The notes under the pieces are model-generated. The model was not told where the DNA came from. It did not search any database and was given only the letters and a program-made list of their open reading frames with translations. A program made the translations under genes and the position numbers. Of a stretch of 64,000 nt of DNA, positions 1 to 11,411 are shown in pieces (position 1 is the first letter of the stretch; every line of letters begins with the position of its first letter). Source of the stretch: Talinum fruticosum (lineage: Eukaryota; Streptophyta; Magnoliopsida; Caryophyllales; Talinaceae); the NCBI GenBank assembly GCA_021018815.1, contig JAITYX010000028.1, positions 3,799,001-3,863,000 on the forward strand, in the 5' to 3' direction.

Positions 1-1149
1 GCATCCTAACTTATTTTAATACGCCGGCCAAGACAATTACTAACCATGCAAAGGTTCACCTCAATAAAATGGGAGGCAATTTCCTTCATTTAATTTATTC
101 AACAAGCAGCCTCCAAAGGGATACTAAAGTAATATGTCTAGCCAGTAAATAAAATCATTCACTCACCCCCTAGATGCGTGGAATAATACTCAATAATTCT
201 AAGCTTTACAGACTGCTTTTGTTAAAATTACAGGTATTACGATTACAACCGTTTGTATTTGGGTTAAGTTAGTAACTGTTTGTGGCTACCGTGACTCGTG
301 AGAATTGAACCCTGTGGTTACTTATATTTGTGATTGAATTGAGTTTAATGAGGAAATGAGGTTTGAAGTATAGAAGAAAGCGAGAATTTAAAGTATACTG
401 ATTTAAGTGAGTTTTGAAACTTGTGGTAATTAGGTGGTGTTCAATGTTTGATTTAGTATTCTGTTGGTGTTATCTCGTTATAATTGGGTTGCATTTGGAG
501 TCACTCGAATCCTTAAGCCAAATCCAGATTGTGAATGAAACTTGAGCTTGAGGTGCTCTCCTCGGAAATGAATTAAATGAGGTGGATTTTACTACGTGTA
601 CTTGATTACGAGGTTCATGCTTGAGTAATAAATGAGTATGTCTAAAGAAGTGTAAGTACTTGAACATTAATGTGAATTATGGTAAAGAATTCTAGAATAT
701 AGAAGATGATGAAAACTCTTTGGGGAAATTCTTTAGAAAAGTAATGAATTAAATGACGAATAGAATCCAAAATAGTTGATGTCAATACCCTATTTCGTTT
801 GTAATGTTATGATAGTTTAGTGAAATATATATGGTTGTGACTAGCATTAGTGATCAAGAAAGAGAGATATCATATCTTAATTGACTCCTAGTTTAGAGTT
901 GCTAAATGGTCGGAATGAATGTGAAGTAGCCATCTATAGCTAGAATAGATATTCTAGATGTATGTACTACTCGTATATGAGATAAATACGTGCTAATTGA
1001 AGTTAGCCATAACATTGGCATGTTGTGAATGAATGAGTTCATTTGTTCAAGCCTATCTTAAGTTAAAAACTTAATAGAGACTATATGTTTGTATGTATAT
1101 GTGGACAGATGTTGCGTCATACAAATGTACTTGAGCCCACAACTATGGA
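1..1149. other. Unassigned AT-rich sequence
   Basis: No supportable gene, structural RNA or intact element is visible. Open frames are short and interrupted on both strands. It lies directly upstream of a gypsy gag remnant, so it may be the decayed LTR or leader of that element, but no LTR boundary, PBS or terminal repeat could be placed. Confidence 0.4.
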
Positions 1150-1279
1150 AATGATATGTATGTTTAATAAGTTGAAGCCCTCGAAATTTGAGGGAGGGTA
1201 AGGCCTACTCACTTATGAGGAATGGTTGAGGAAAATAGAAAACTTGTTTAAAATAATGAAGTGTCTTGAAAGAGTTAAG
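1150..1279 (+). pseudogene. Ty3/gypsy gag remnant
   Basis: The plus strand reads a stretch resembling the N-terminal part of the plant gypsy capsid domain: FNKLKPSKFEGG, a stop, then TYEEWLRKIENLFKIMKC. The pattern (proline/lysine-rich lead, FEG, EEWL, IE, F, M.C) is typical of chromovirus-like and related plant Gag proteins. The frame has an internal stop and is cut off by the Copia LTR fragment at 1280. No protease or polymerase follows. Family assignment rests on this short motif only, so the lineage is not determined. It is almost certainly non-functional. Confidence 0.6.
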
Positions 1280-2412
1280 TGAAGACTCAAACTTTGTAAG
1301 TATGACATTCCGAGTGCTATAAAGGAATTAGGTAAAAACTTCATCTCTTGAATGTTTTGATTACAAGTCATTCTACGTGATATAGAAACTTTTCTGAGTG
1401 ATATAGAACCTCTTCTTAGGGTTACGAAACTACCGTATGAGTTTTTCATCTATTTCTTACTGACTCGTAAAGCATAGTATTGCTTATCTTTTCACATCCG
1501 TAGTTCCGAGTCACTCGGACATCACTCGATTTATCGCATGTTCAAACACTCGGTCTAACACATTTTAACTCAGGTCCGACTTTGTATTCCATGTTTAGGT
1601 GAATTACTGCATTAGTTCATCTCTTCTAAGTCAGCTCGTTTCGAACCTTATCTGTCTAGATCAAACACTCTTACTCGATATTCTTTATCCGGACACACTC
1701 GATCGAATTTGAGCATAATGAATTTTAGACTAAGAAAATTTCATTTCTTTCGACTCGGATAATTATGCACTTAATTATCTTAATTAAAATATTATCTCGT
1801 GTTTAATCTTGGACCAAAGTATTTCATACTTTGAGAACCAAAATTTGTTTACTTTTGTAGGTTATCTAATCGAGGTTATCCTATTTTTGAACTACAAAAG
1901 TAACCAGCTTTAAGATGTCAAATCACTAGCGGACAAGGCTTTTTCTACTTCGACCAAGGCCCGAAACTATGTCGGCGTTGTCTGTTTCCAAAGCTGGAAA
2001 TCTTCAACGATAAGCTCAACGGTGGTTTCCATCCTACTTTTCGGACACCTCCAAGTGGATTGAGACATTCTAAGGAGTCAAGAGTCGTTGCACAACCTTT
2101 ACAACTCAACGGATCTTTTTGAGTGACCCGAAAAACTATTACAACGGTCACGAAGGACTTCTAATCGAAGATAGTCACAACGGCAAAAGTCTTTGTATTC
2201 ATATTCAATTTGCTTGGTCATCTATAAATAGAGGCCAACTCTCAAGACTTGAAGATTGCTTGGAACCATTTTCAATACACATACTTAAGCAAAAGTCTTT
2301 GTATTCATATTCAATCTTCTACTTACAACTCCAACTCTGTACTTAGCATCTTTTTGAGTTGTAAGGTCTTGTAATCAATCATAACTTCTCTTCTTACTTT
2401 CTAAGTAAGGTC
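1280..2412 (+). mobile_element. Copia (Sirevirus-like) LTR fragment
   Basis: Begins TGAAGACTC, the same start as the Copia LTRs at 51018, 60268 and 61239, and follows them in order: the GAGTGATATAG block, the LTR promoter (TCTATAAATAGAGGCC near 2221) and the GAGTTGTAAGGTCTTGTA block near 2355. Similarity fades after about 2412, where the other LTRs continue for another 480 bp, so the 3' end is missing. It is more diverged than the copies at 51-64 kb and is therefore probably an older insertion. It lies directly against a gypsy gag remnant. Confidence 0.8.
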
Positions 2413-2824
2413 CGTAATGGGAGTTTTCGGGTCCACTAATCATCTTTTTCGAATCAGATTTTTCAGTCAATTTTCGAGTGAATTATTAAGGTGAGACACT
2501 AATCTTCCGTCAATTTAATTATACACTAACAAGTATGTTAGTATAGTAGATCATTTAGCCAAGCTTCATATCAAAGAACGATCGAGGTTTTAGGATCAAA
2601 ATATACTAAGCTTCAGGCTCTAATCAAGCCAAGCTTAGGACCCTCTTACCGGACTTTAAAATGCATGCATCGCAATCAAGTCCAGGCACCATTTTGGAGT
2701 TTAGGTTCGATTACAACCAATTCCAAGCATCACACAATAACTAACCTCAAAAATTGAGGTAAGTACCCTTTAGTGTCTACTTTGACCATTTGTCTTTTTA
2801 GACTCGGTCAAAGTGAGGGCTAAC
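2413..2824 (+). mobile_element. 3' internal end of a Tat-like gypsy element, with PPT
   Basis: Contains degenerate 'AAGCTT..GG' units like the array at 22680-23470. It ends in a purine-rich tract, TCAAAGTGAGGGCTAAC (2808-2824), directly before an LTR starting TGTAGACACC. The same tract occurs at about 23632-23648 in the second copy of this family. In Tat/Ogre-like elements a '...GGGGGCTAA' polypurine tract primes plus-strand synthesis immediately upstream of the 3' LTR. The upstream part of the element is missing, replaced by the Copia LTR fragment. Confidence 0.7.
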
Positions 2825-4655
2825 TGTAGACACCTAAAGAGTGTTGTCTCTTATCTCTTTAATTTGGTATTTTATTCTATTGGCCCTATAATGTAATCCC
2901 GAGTCATGTTTGAGGATTTGGATCTCGGACTATGTTCGATTGGTGTGACAGAAGCCGAGTAAACCACAAGGAACCCCGAGCACCAAATAAATATGCTTTT
3001 GCCGTGGGTCAATCCAAAAATCCTCTTTTCTTTCGAACGATCTAAGAATCGGGCTTAGCCTTCGGAGACAATAGTCCAAGATCGTATGCCGGGAAATTCC
3101 AAGCTCGAATACTGCATTTTACTTTTGTCCAAGCGGACAAGGAGCTGAAGACCTGAAGACAGCGTTAACGCGTTGCATTTCATGATCACTATCATCAAAG
3201 TGTTAAGTTTAAGTTCCATAAAACAGTCCACACGAGACTAGGAGCTTTTCCCTTCAAAACAACGTAATGGCCGACGCCTGCAACCCCGGAGTTTTAAATG
3301 AAACACTGCATTTTGGCTTGGAGAATCCTTTGGAAACACGAGTAGGGCATGAATCATTTGTGGTCTAGGTCTCTCCTCATACGTAGAGAACCTTGGCTCT
3401 CATTTTTATACGGCTTTCTCCTATGCATAATCCTGCGGAAAGCTAACCGGAGCACTCATACCTAAATGTTACTCTACCAAAATCAATTCCTTTTTTCTAC
3501 TAATCGCCGTTGAATTTGTGCAAAGAGCTAAAGAATATTTAATTATTCTGATCTCCGGGTATTTGTTCAACCGATCTTTCCTACTCCTTACACATTCACC
3601 TTCGTAAAAGCAAGCCCTTTTCTTTGATTTGTCGCCGTCTTATCAAGAGATCCAGTGTAGAGATCCGGATCAATAAGGTGGGAAAACCCGAGGGCAATCT
3701 TTCAGCCTTCAAATGGTTATTTAATTTACGTTTTATTTATCACTTTCCGTATTGTAGATTAAAGAAATGTACTCGTTTCTTTCAATTCCTCCACACCCGG
3801 TGTAATCTTTTAGTTTTCTCGCTTTTTTCTTTATCGCTTTCTTTATCATTTTCCTTTAATTTGGTTTGGTTGCTTTTAATTTCGTTTAGCATTACGTATG
3901 TTTGTGTTTAGCACGTTATTTTAGTATACTACTCAAACTAGTAATGGCCGTCTTAGGACGGTAGAATGGAAGGATTTTCAATACATTTTGTACCCTCGCC
4001 CTGGATCCGATTCTTGGTTCAAAGACCGATGAGTCAATTTTAGCCTCTTTTAGTCTTAGTTTTCCCATACTAAGATTAGAAGAGTAAGTTTTTGTTTTTG
4101 TTAGTTTTTCATTCCTAAAAACTAACCGGCGACTCCTTTTTTATGCTCGTATTCTTATTAAAAATGGATCCTGGTTATTTTCTCGGTTGCATGGTAAAAA
4201 ATAAAAAGTGATATAGATTTGTCTCGCTAAGCCGGAGGTCGAGGCTAACTATTTCTGCCTAGGCCCCTAGCCGGCGCCGGTGACCGCCGAGTGCGAGCGG
4301 AGTAAGCGGCTAAGGCTTGGGTCCAGACCGGTATTTTCACACCGGTTCGTCCATGAAGCCTCACGGCGAAAACCCTAGTTTCTAATTTTATTTGTTCTTC
4401 AATTAGGAGATAATATCCCGGGAATTATAAAAATAATTTATAAAATTAAAATGATTAATAAAACGCCAATTATTTCCATCCGATTTAATTTGTTAACTTG
4501 ACTTAATAAAATTCGGGACTCTTAATAAAAGGTTCATCCCACTTTCTAAAATCTATCTTCCAAACCCTAAATCATTCTTTCGAGTTTCTAAAACCCTCGC
4601 TAAAAGGCATGTGAGGAAGCTCGTCCGGTCCGGTTTAGGCCCGTGGCCATGGTTC
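2825..4655 (+). mobile_element. LTR of Tat-like gypsy element (copy A)
   Basis: Starts TGTAGACACC immediately after a PPT. Several blocks match the LTR at 14189-15933 in the same order: an 'AACCCGAGGGCAA' block (3687 versus 14893), a T-rich block of TTTATCGCTTTC type, 'AAAGACCGATG' (4021 versus 15270), 'CCATACTAAGATT' (4066 versus 15318) and 'AAAACTAACCGGCGACTC' (4117 versus 15372). The last part is similar in composition to the region just before the PBS of the other copy. The 3' limit is approximate because similarity ends near 4655 and a CACTA end follows. No PBS is seen after it, consistent with a 3' LTR. Confidence 0.7.
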
Positions 4656-5222
4656 ATATAGTTTTTCTTTTTCTTTTTTGGTTAGGGGTCTGTTCGTAGG
4701 CAATTGGGGGAATTGGGAATGTAAAATGTACAAACAGAGATGAGTAGTTTTTTTAGATCCGGGACTATTTCGTTGTTTTTCTTCGTTTGTATTTCTAGTG
4801 TTCAAATCCATTCTAGTGTTCGAATGCGGATCTGTTTCTATTCTTTGAGTAATTTTCTGTTCATTTGCTTGGTGACTTTGTTTAGCTATTGGACTCTTAA
4901 AAGTTGTATAATTTGAATAATTTGAGCCCGGAGTCCGAAACTTCTCTCTCCCTAAATAATTTAATTTTTTTAAAATAATTGTACATATAACAAGGGTTTT
5001 AGAGTAAGAATCATCGTTATAGGTCATCTTATGACGGCGGTTCTCTTAAAGAACCATCGTTGTTGGTCACCTATAAGAACCGTCGTCATAGGTCTTCTTT
5101 TATTATAGTTTTGAGCCATAGAAAAAGATACCCACTCACAACGACGGCCACATAGACGACGGCCGATAATCGTAGTTAAAGGTCGTTTTTAACCATAGTT
5201 AAAAGTGATTTACGTAGTAGTG
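4656..5222. mobile_element. CACTA element, right-end fragment
   Basis: The right terminus TACGTAGTAGTG (ending 5222) is the reverse complement of a CACTAC start. The inner 250 bp carry dispersed direct and inverted copies of 'ACCGTCGTCATAGGT', the subterminal-repeat architecture of CACTA/En-Spm elements. The same words occur at both ends of the complete element at 7114-11411, so the two belong to one family. No matching left end is seen; the sequence to the left runs into a gypsy LTR, so this copy is truncated. To the right, LINE endonuclease coding sequence starts at once. The boundary at 4656 is approximate. Confidence 0.75.
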
Positions 5223-7113
5223 GTTTTTCACCTCTACATCAAGGATAAAGCAACTAATGACGAATCAATTCTATCAGCGGTCTATGGTCCGGCCTAAGAA
5301 CAAGAGAAGTCAATTTTTTGGGAAAAACTACATATGCTCGAATGTTGTGTTCCACTTGCCCTATTGCATTATTGAGGATTCAATGAATTAGCTAACCAGG
5401 ACAAGAAACAAGGCGAGTAATGCACTCTTGGTTGAGAAAACCCTTTGGTTAAATAGGTTTTTCAAATCTATTGATGGAATTTCCATTCCGCCACTCGGTA
5501 GAATTTTTATATTGAAAAAGTGCGTTAGAGGCAACTTGATTTATAAACAATTGGATAAGGCCGTTGCTAGAAGAGACTGGGCTAATTTATTTTCATCTGC
5601 TGAGATGAGACATGGACCATTCTCATTCTCGGATCACTGCTATATTTTTCTTGAAACTAATCCTAGAACAACAAACCTAAAGAATAGGGGTTTAGATTCT
5701 AACCCCACTAAGTTAATTTATATAAAGTGAATACTATTGTCCATAATGAATGGAAAAATAATGGAAGGGTTACTACACTTTTCTGCATTGTCTCAAAGTT
5801 AAAGAGAATTAAAAGTAAACTTAAAGAGCGGAACCGATTATCGAATAAGAATTTCGAAACAATATGGAAAGAAACAAGGAAAAATTACGAGTATGTTGAA
5901 TCAAAGCTAATTAATGACCCTCAAATTTTAAGATTAAATCATTGACTTTGTTGTCTAGTTAAGTAACGTGAAAAAATTACTGCTTTTTAATCAACACTAG
6001 TAGGGGATAGAAATTCCAGATTCTTCCACAATTGCACAAAAGCTCGAAAAAGAAGAAAGGCAATAACTAGACACAAATATACATCGGTGTCTAGATTGAG
6101 GTTATTCAATCTATCGGTGAGACATTAATTTGTTAATGACTTTAAAAAATATTCACAAGAAATAGTAATCGTATTACATCTACACCTTTAGCACTCTCGA
6201 AGCTGAATGATCAACAAAGATCCAGCCTTATCCAAAGATTTTCAACCGAGGAAGTTAAAAATGCGAGTATACCAAATGAAAGCTCCAAAAGCACCAGGAC
6301 CATATGATTTTGGCCCTAGTTTCTTCCAAAAGTATTGGAACTTATTGGACACGGATCTTGTTCACATGATCAATGACTTTTATGATAATGGGAGAATTCT
6401 CAAAGAGATTAATCATACTTTTATAACACTTATTCCAAAATTTGACGACCCCAACGACTATGAATCGGTTTAGGCCCATTAGCTTATGCAACACGTTATA
6501 TACGATTATTGCAAAAGTGTTGGCCAATCAACTTAGGCCATGTCTTAACAGTCTCATTTCCTAATTCCAAAGCGCCTTTGTGCCAGGAAGACAAATCGGT
6601 GATAATATCCTACTAGCGCACAAAATCATGAACAAATTCAAACATGAAAAAAGCAAAACAGACATGGGTAGCACTTAAATTGGATATGAAAAAAAGCATA
6701 TGATAGAGTCGAATGATATTTCTTACTTGATTACCTAAACAAAATTTCCCAAACAAATGGATTAATTGGATTAATTGGATTAAAGAGTGTAATACATCGG
6801 TTTCATAGTCGATTGTTAATGACTAGCCTAACGACTTTTTACACCGAGTGGAGGGATGAAATAAGGCGATCCGCTCTCACCTTACCTTTTTCTGATATGT
6901 ATAGAAGCCTTAACTACTAGACTAATCCAAGAAGGAATATATATAAAAAATGGATTGGGTATTAAACTCCTGTGTGATGGGTAGTGCTATCCCGACCTTG
7001 TTCTTTTCCGATGATAGTCTTCGAAGCAAAGGCTAAGTCCTTTTGCCTTCTACGAGAAAATCATGGATGATTTTTGTGCCTCATCAGGTTAGCTTATTAA
7101 TTTTCACAAATCA
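5223..7113 (+). pseudogene. L1-type LINE, part 1 (endonuclease and reverse transcriptase)
   Basis: Reading on the plus strand through several frame breaks gives endonuclease pieces (an IIGDFNEL-like motif near 5370 and SDHCYIFLETN at about 5630, where SDH is a catalytic-site motif). It then gives the reverse transcriptase: KAPGPYDFGPSFFQKYW (6280), NHTFITLIPK (6412), RPISLCN, FVPGRQIGDNILLAH (6575) and FSDD (6996), standing for the usual F/YADD catalytic motif. These are hallmarks of plant L1 elements, which copy RNA into DNA at a nicked target. Stops and frameshifts make it non-functional. The 5' part, including ORF1, is absent because a CACTA end abuts it. It continues after the CACTA insertion at 11412. 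Confidence 0.92.
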
Positions 7114-7610
7114 CACTACTACAGGAACCACTTTTAACTACGGTTAAAGACGACATTTAACCATGGTTAACAGGTGTCGTGTATGTGGCCATCGTTGTAT
7201 ATAGCATTTTTCACTACGGTTCTACAACCATAGTAAAATATCACCTACGACGACGGTTTTCATGTAAAAACCATCATCATAGGTACCTATATGACGACAG
7301 TTTTCAATAAAGTGTCGTCATATATTTACATATGATGCTTGGTTCTCTTTGACAAACCGTCGTCATAGGTCCTGCCTAGAAATGCCAAAATGTTTTAGGC
7401 GTATGACGACGATTCTAATGTAAGAACAATCGTCATAGGTCTGTATTTTTTAATATTTTTCTTTGTATTTTCCATCCCCCTGTACAAAATGCACTCCAAA
7501 ATACATCACAACTTACACAATAACAAACCAACAGACCTTAATTTTCCAACATAAATACAAGAATTTCCATTAATATAAGAATTTCCTGTTTGTGTATTGC
7601 TTTTTAGGAA

Positions 7611-7773
7611 GAGAGATGTGGTATGTTTTTATGACTATATTGCTTGTTTGGAGTTGTTGTAGAGGTAGCCTGGACAACATAATACCTCATATTTGCAGAT
7701 CCACGCTACCATTGCACGAACTTCAAACAAGCAATATAATCATAAAAACATAATAACACATCTTTCTTCTTGA
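7611..7773. repeat. Imperfect inverted repeat, about 60-bp arms
   Basis: The left arm (about 7611-7668, containing ATGTTTTTATGACTATATTG) is the near reverse complement of the right arm (about 7709-7773, containing CAATATAATCATAAAAACAT), around a 40-bp spacer. A third, direct, degenerate copy of the arm lies at about 8010-8065. It could fold into a hairpin. It lies in the interior of the CACTA element at 7114-11411. Confidence 0.75.
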
Positions 7774-8392
7774 AAAAGGAATGCACAAAGAGGTGGAAAA
7801 CATAAAAATTCAATGATCTCGCCCACGAACCTATCAAGAGTGAGCTCACATAACTAAATCTACTACAAAAGGATCACTTTAGAAAAATAAACGACTCGAG
7901 AACAACGAAGTGTAGGAGAATAGCAGAAGTGCCACAGAAAATGCAGAAAGTAATACAGCTTCTTGGTCCTCACGAGCAATCTCTATTTCCTTTGTCATTG
8001 TCCCAAAGTGATGGTCCTTTTATGTATTTTACTTGCTTGGAGTTCGTGTAGGGGTAAAGGTGGACAACCTCACTTCTTCTTAGGGAGGTTCCTCTTCTTT
8101 TCCTTAGGGAGGTTCCTCCACTTCTCCTTTGGTAAGTTCCTTTGGACAGGAGAAGCATGAGATTAAGGGCCATCCACCGATTCACCGCTCTCCGGGGGGA
8201 CCGGACGATGAGCCCATGCTTGAAGTGGCGCCTCCGCTCGCCGCGTCACTTGCCGATGAGTGTGAAGGAAATTCTCTGCAACTCATTTTCTCTATGACCG
8301 AAGGAGAGAGTTTAGTTAAAGAACTATTCTTACCTACTCCCTCAATAAAGCCTCTACCATTCAAAAAAGTTTTTAACTTCCAATTCTTTACG

Positions 8393-8429
8393 TATATATT
8401 ATATCATATTATATTATATTATATTATAT

Positions 8430-8481
<52 letters not shown>
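8393..8481. repeat. ATATT and (TA)n microsatellite
   Basis: About nine tandem ATATT-type pentamers followed by roughly 22 TA dinucleotides. It marks the left border of the first foldback unit, as the (TA)n at 9162 does for the second. Confidence 0.95.
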
Positions 8482-9262
<781 letters not shown>

Positions 9263-9299
9263 CTATTCGTTATGTAAGAAAATTGTTTACGTATATAAT

Positions 9300-10030
9300 A
9301 ATATATATATGGTTTCCTTTTTGCTTTCAATTTTGATGTATTATAAATTTATCATAAATTAGATATGATTTTTTTTTAAGTTTATGTAATTCATAAGACA
9401 ATAATGAAATTATGAATGAAATGTTGAGGTCACCCCTTAATTTCCTTTAACAACCCAAGATATAAAAGAAACCAGAATTATCTTGTTATGATTAATAACG
9501 AGGTCGGTTTTACAAGACAACACATGAAGTGTACTTTGTAACATAGGTCGATCCACAAATAAGGGTAGGAGGTCGAGGAGTCAAATGGAAACAAAAGGTC
9601 ATAAACAAATAGGCATTGTTTATCCTTGTGTTTCCATTTGACTCCTCGACCTTCTACCTATGTTGCAAAGTACACTTCATGTGTTGTCTTCCAAACCGAC
9701 CTCATTATTAATCACAATAAGAGAATTCCACTTCTTCTTATATCTTTGGTTGTTAAAGGAAATTAAGGGGTAACCTCAAAATTTCATTCATAATTTCATT
9801 ATTATCTTATGAATTACGTAAACTTCAAAAACTCATGGCCTCTAGTTTACGATCATATATAATACAACAAACTTGCACCCAAAAAGGAAACCGAAAATTT
9901 GATACCCCAACTTCAACTCATCAAAATAAATAAATTTGATAACAAATTTATCTTTATGATAAGTATTTGGGGAGATCCCTATATCCAAATTCCTTTCCAA
10001 TTTTTTACATTTTCACATTTATATCCTTAA
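9300..10030. repeat. Foldback (palindromic) unit 2
   Basis: A near-perfect palindrome centred near 9608. The left arm, about 9440-9600 (AACAACCCAAGATATAAAAG ... GGAGTCAAATGGAAACA), is matched by the right arm, about 9625-9780 (TGTTTCCATTTGACTCC ... CTTATATCTTTGGTTGTTAA), with a short loop. The arms are about 155 bp or more, so a transcript would form a long hairpin that could be diced. The unit is homologous to unit 1 at 8482, with the same flanking microsatellite and trailing module, so the pair arose by tandem duplication. The inner arms are longer and better matched here than in unit 1. Confidence 0.88.
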
Positions 10031-10860
10031 ATATATAACCACAAATTTTTCTATTTCCTCAAACCCTAAACCATAAATATTTTTATTTCTCTAAAATCTA
10101 ACAATATTTGGATATCAATTTCGATAATTGGATAAATAAGTTCACCCCAACATCACCTCATCAAAATAAACAAATTTGGATACAAATTTATCTTTTTGAG
10201 AAGGTTTTTGGGGACAACCCTATATCCAAATTATCTTTCTATTTCTCTAAAACCCTAAACAAATTTGGATACACTCTTTTGATCTACCATCTTTACCTAT
10301 CATATTTCGCTATAATTAGTATAAATCCTAAAATCCTAAACCCATTTCTCAAAATCTCAAACATTTTACGAATTTTCAACTTAATAAACTAAACAAATGT
10401 TACCCACATTCTCAATATTCAACATTTCAATAAAGATTTAACATTTCAACAATCTCAAACATTACCCACATTCTCAATATTCACATAATTACCGCAAATA
10501 CATTCAACATTTAACTATAAAAAAATTTCCTAAATAACTTAAAGGAAAAAAAAAAGAGATGATAAAGATTCATACCGAGAACCGACAATAGCGAGGGTGG
10601 AGAGGTTTGATAGCGAGAATTTGAAGAGATCTATGCTTAAAAGAAACAAGATGAAACTACAAAGAAATGAAAGATTAAGAGAGAGGAGACCTAAACGGCG
10701 AGAGTAAGGAGATGCTTACCAATTCAAGTCGATCGACGGCGAGGAACGAATTCCGGATCTGTTGAGAGGTTCATGGAGGAGAGAAAAGCGTAGAAAGCGA
10801 TAAGAGCGAGAGTTGTAAGTGGGCGTGGAAACAAGCAGATCGCATTTTTAATCTGATCCG
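10031..10860. other. AT-rich CACTA interior with third module copy
   Basis: Holds a third degenerate copy (about 10115-10260) of the 130-bp module that follows each foldback unit, then C/A-rich sequence with repeated 'CAACATTTC' words. A purine-rich stretch (10560-10830) leads into the right subterminal repeats. No gene is recognised. Confidence 0.6.
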
Positions 10861-10987
10861 AAAGACATATGACAACGGTTCGTCATCGAACCGTCGTCAT
10901 ATGTCACATTTAACGACGGTTTTGTTATCGGAACCATAGTTAAATGTTTCAACGAACATCTATGACGATGGTTCTTACGTTAGAACC

Positions 10988-11279
10988 GGAGTGCTCAGAT
11001 TAAAATGCCACTAAATTATCTCGGAATGTCAAACATACCACTAATTAATTTGATAATCAACGATTGCCACTAAACTAATTATTACTGGTAAAAATGTCAC
11101 TATAGCTCATTTTATCCATTACACACCACCGATCTAGTGACACGTGTACGAATGAAATTTCATCGGTGGCATTTTTTACCTATAATAATTAGTTCGAGTG
11201 GCAATCGTTGGTTATCAAATTAATTAGTGGCATATTTGACATTCCGAAATAATTTAGTGGCATTTTAATCCGAGCACTC
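10988..11279. mobile_element. Mutator-type foldback MITE, 292 bp
   Basis: Terminal inverted repeats of about 110 bp: the left starts GGAGTGCTCAGATTAAAATG and the right ends CATTTTAATCCGAGCACTC. It is flanked by GTTAGAACC (10979-10987) and GTTAGAACT (11280-11288), a 9-bp duplication with one mismatch. Long TIRs and a 9-bp duplication are the signature of Mutator-like elements. It has no transposase and lies inside the subterminal repeat region of the CACTA element, so it is younger than that insertion. Confidence 0.9.
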
Positions 11280-11411
11280 GTTAGAACTGTCGTCATATAT
11301 GTTAAACAATGATTGTTATTTACATAAATGCCACCAGTCCAATTTTTATGACGGTTTGTTTTTTTATTCGTCGTTAAAGACCCGTCTTTAAAAGTGGTTT
11401 TTGTAGTAGTG

